Shown here one piece after another: positions 63,551 through 64,000 of a stretch of DNA of 64,000 nt (positions within the stretch are counted from its first letter, which is position 1; the number at the start of each line of letters is the position of its first letter). A model generated the notes under the pieces. That model made no database searches, was not told the DNA's origin, and saw nothing but the letters and a program-made list of their open reading frames with translations. Source of the DNA: Pseudonocardia alaniniphila (GTDB lineage: Bacteria; Actinomycetota; Actinomycetes; Mycobacteriales; Pseudonocardiaceae); contig NZ_JAKXMK010000019.1 of the NCBI RefSeq assembly GCF_022524485.1, forward strand, positions 1 through 64,000. Reading direction: 5' to 3'. A program made the position numbers and the translations under genes.

Positions 63551-64000
63551 TCAGTTGCGCAGGGCCGAGCGCAGAGCCCGCACGGCGTCCGGAATACCGG
63601 CCGGGTCGGTGCCACCGCCCTGCGCCAGGTCCGCCTTGCCGCCGCCCCGGCCACCGACGGCCGCAGCGAACGTGGGGATCAGCGCGCCCGCAGCCAGGCC
63701 GCGGTCGCGGGCGGCAGCCGTGGTGGCTACCACGAACGAGACCTTCTCGCCGTCGCCGGAGAAGAGTGCGACGACTCCCGGCTGGGAACCGAGCCGGCCC
63801 CGGACATCGGAGGCCAGCGCACGGAGGTCGTTGCCGGCCACCCCGTCGGGTGCAGCCACCGCGACGAGCGAGACCCCGTCGATGTCCTCGGCGCCTGCGG
63901 CGAGGGCCCCGGCCGAGGCCAGCACAGCGTCGGCACGCACCTTCTCGAGGTCGCGCTCGGCCGTGCGCAGCCGCTCGATCAGGCCGTTGATCCGCTCCGG
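63551..64000 (-). CDS. alaS: Alanyl-tRNA synthetase, C-terminal part only
   Basis: The reading frame runs off the right edge; 149 C-terminal residues are visible. The coiled-coil part (ERLRTAERDLEKVRADAVLA) and DHHA1 domain (GVVALFSGDGEKVSFVVATT, GGRGGGKADLAQGGG) are diagnostic. Catalytic and editing domains lie outside the window. Confidence 0.93.
   Translation of the reverse strand, partial: PERINGLIERLRTAERDLEKVRADAVLASAGALAAGAEDIDGVSLVAVAAPDGVAGNDLRALASDVRGRLGSQPGVVALFSGDGEKVSFVVATTAAARDRGLAAGALIPTFAAAVGGRGGGKADLAQGGGTDPAGIPDAVRALRSALRN

Overview
This 64 kb window is a high-GC actinomycete chromosome segment. The marker set fits that: BldD, WhiA, mIHF (MihF), RbpA, OpcA, an F420-type flavin/deazaflavin fold protein, many GTG starts and several probable leaderless genes. 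Gene order resembles Pseudonocardia-type Pseudonocardiaceae; that placement is inference from gene content and order, not from a search. Most of the window is core metabolism in two syntenic blocks familiar from mycobacteria and streptomycetes. No rRNA, tRNA, CRISPR array, prophage or complete insertion sequence was seen.

1-7.8 kb (+): oxidative and non-oxidative pentose phosphate operon tkt(partial)-tal-pgi-like-zwf-opcA-pgl, followed by a NYN-domain protein. 7.8-10.7 kb: Lrp/AsnC regulator, rhodanese, TrpB2-type tryptophan synthase beta chain and a lipoprotein. 10.8-19.8 kb (-): uvrC-rapZ-yvcK-whiA, then gap-pgk-tpiA-secG-rbpA. 19.9-22.8 kb: a DUF2786 gene behind an SOS-box-like palindrome, a MITE-like element at its 3' end, a HAD hydrolase and a dihydroorotate-dehydrogenase-like flavoprotein. 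22.9-26.8 kb (-): rpe-ribE-ribBA-ribH-PH-domain protein, without ribD. 27.4-37.9 kb (-): mihF-gmk-rpoZ-coaBC-metK-priA-def-fmt-rsmB. 38.3-46.4 kb (-): pyrR-pyrB-pyrC-carA-carB-pyrF behind a PyrR-binding RNA hairpin. 46.9 kb: bldD. 47.5-49.7 kb (-): pepQ-efp-nusB.

49.8-54.2 kb (+) is an accessory insertion: a DUF6458 membrane protein, then a FadR-type regulator, creatininase-family amidohydrolase, secreted LpqC-like esterase and AbgT-family transporter, apparently a small uptake/hydrolysis operon. 54.2-59.9 kb (-) is the shikimate cluster aroC-aroK-aroB-aroQ with a prepilin peptidase. It is interrupted by two repeat regions: an array of about 60-bp palindromes between aroC and aroK, and 77-bp tandem repeats between aroK and aroB that encode coupled 26-codon mini-ORFs. 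60.4-61.8 kb (+) holds two unrelated genes where aroE is usually found. 61.8-64 kb (-) is alaS(partial)-ruvX-mltG.

The most unusual signals are non-coding or micro-coding: the mini-ORF chain feeding into aroB and its relative at the mihF-gmk junction (where gmk lacks an ordinary start codon), the MITE whose removal restores a near-identical stop for the DUF2786 gene, the palindrome array upstream of aroK, and several operators that abut start codons.
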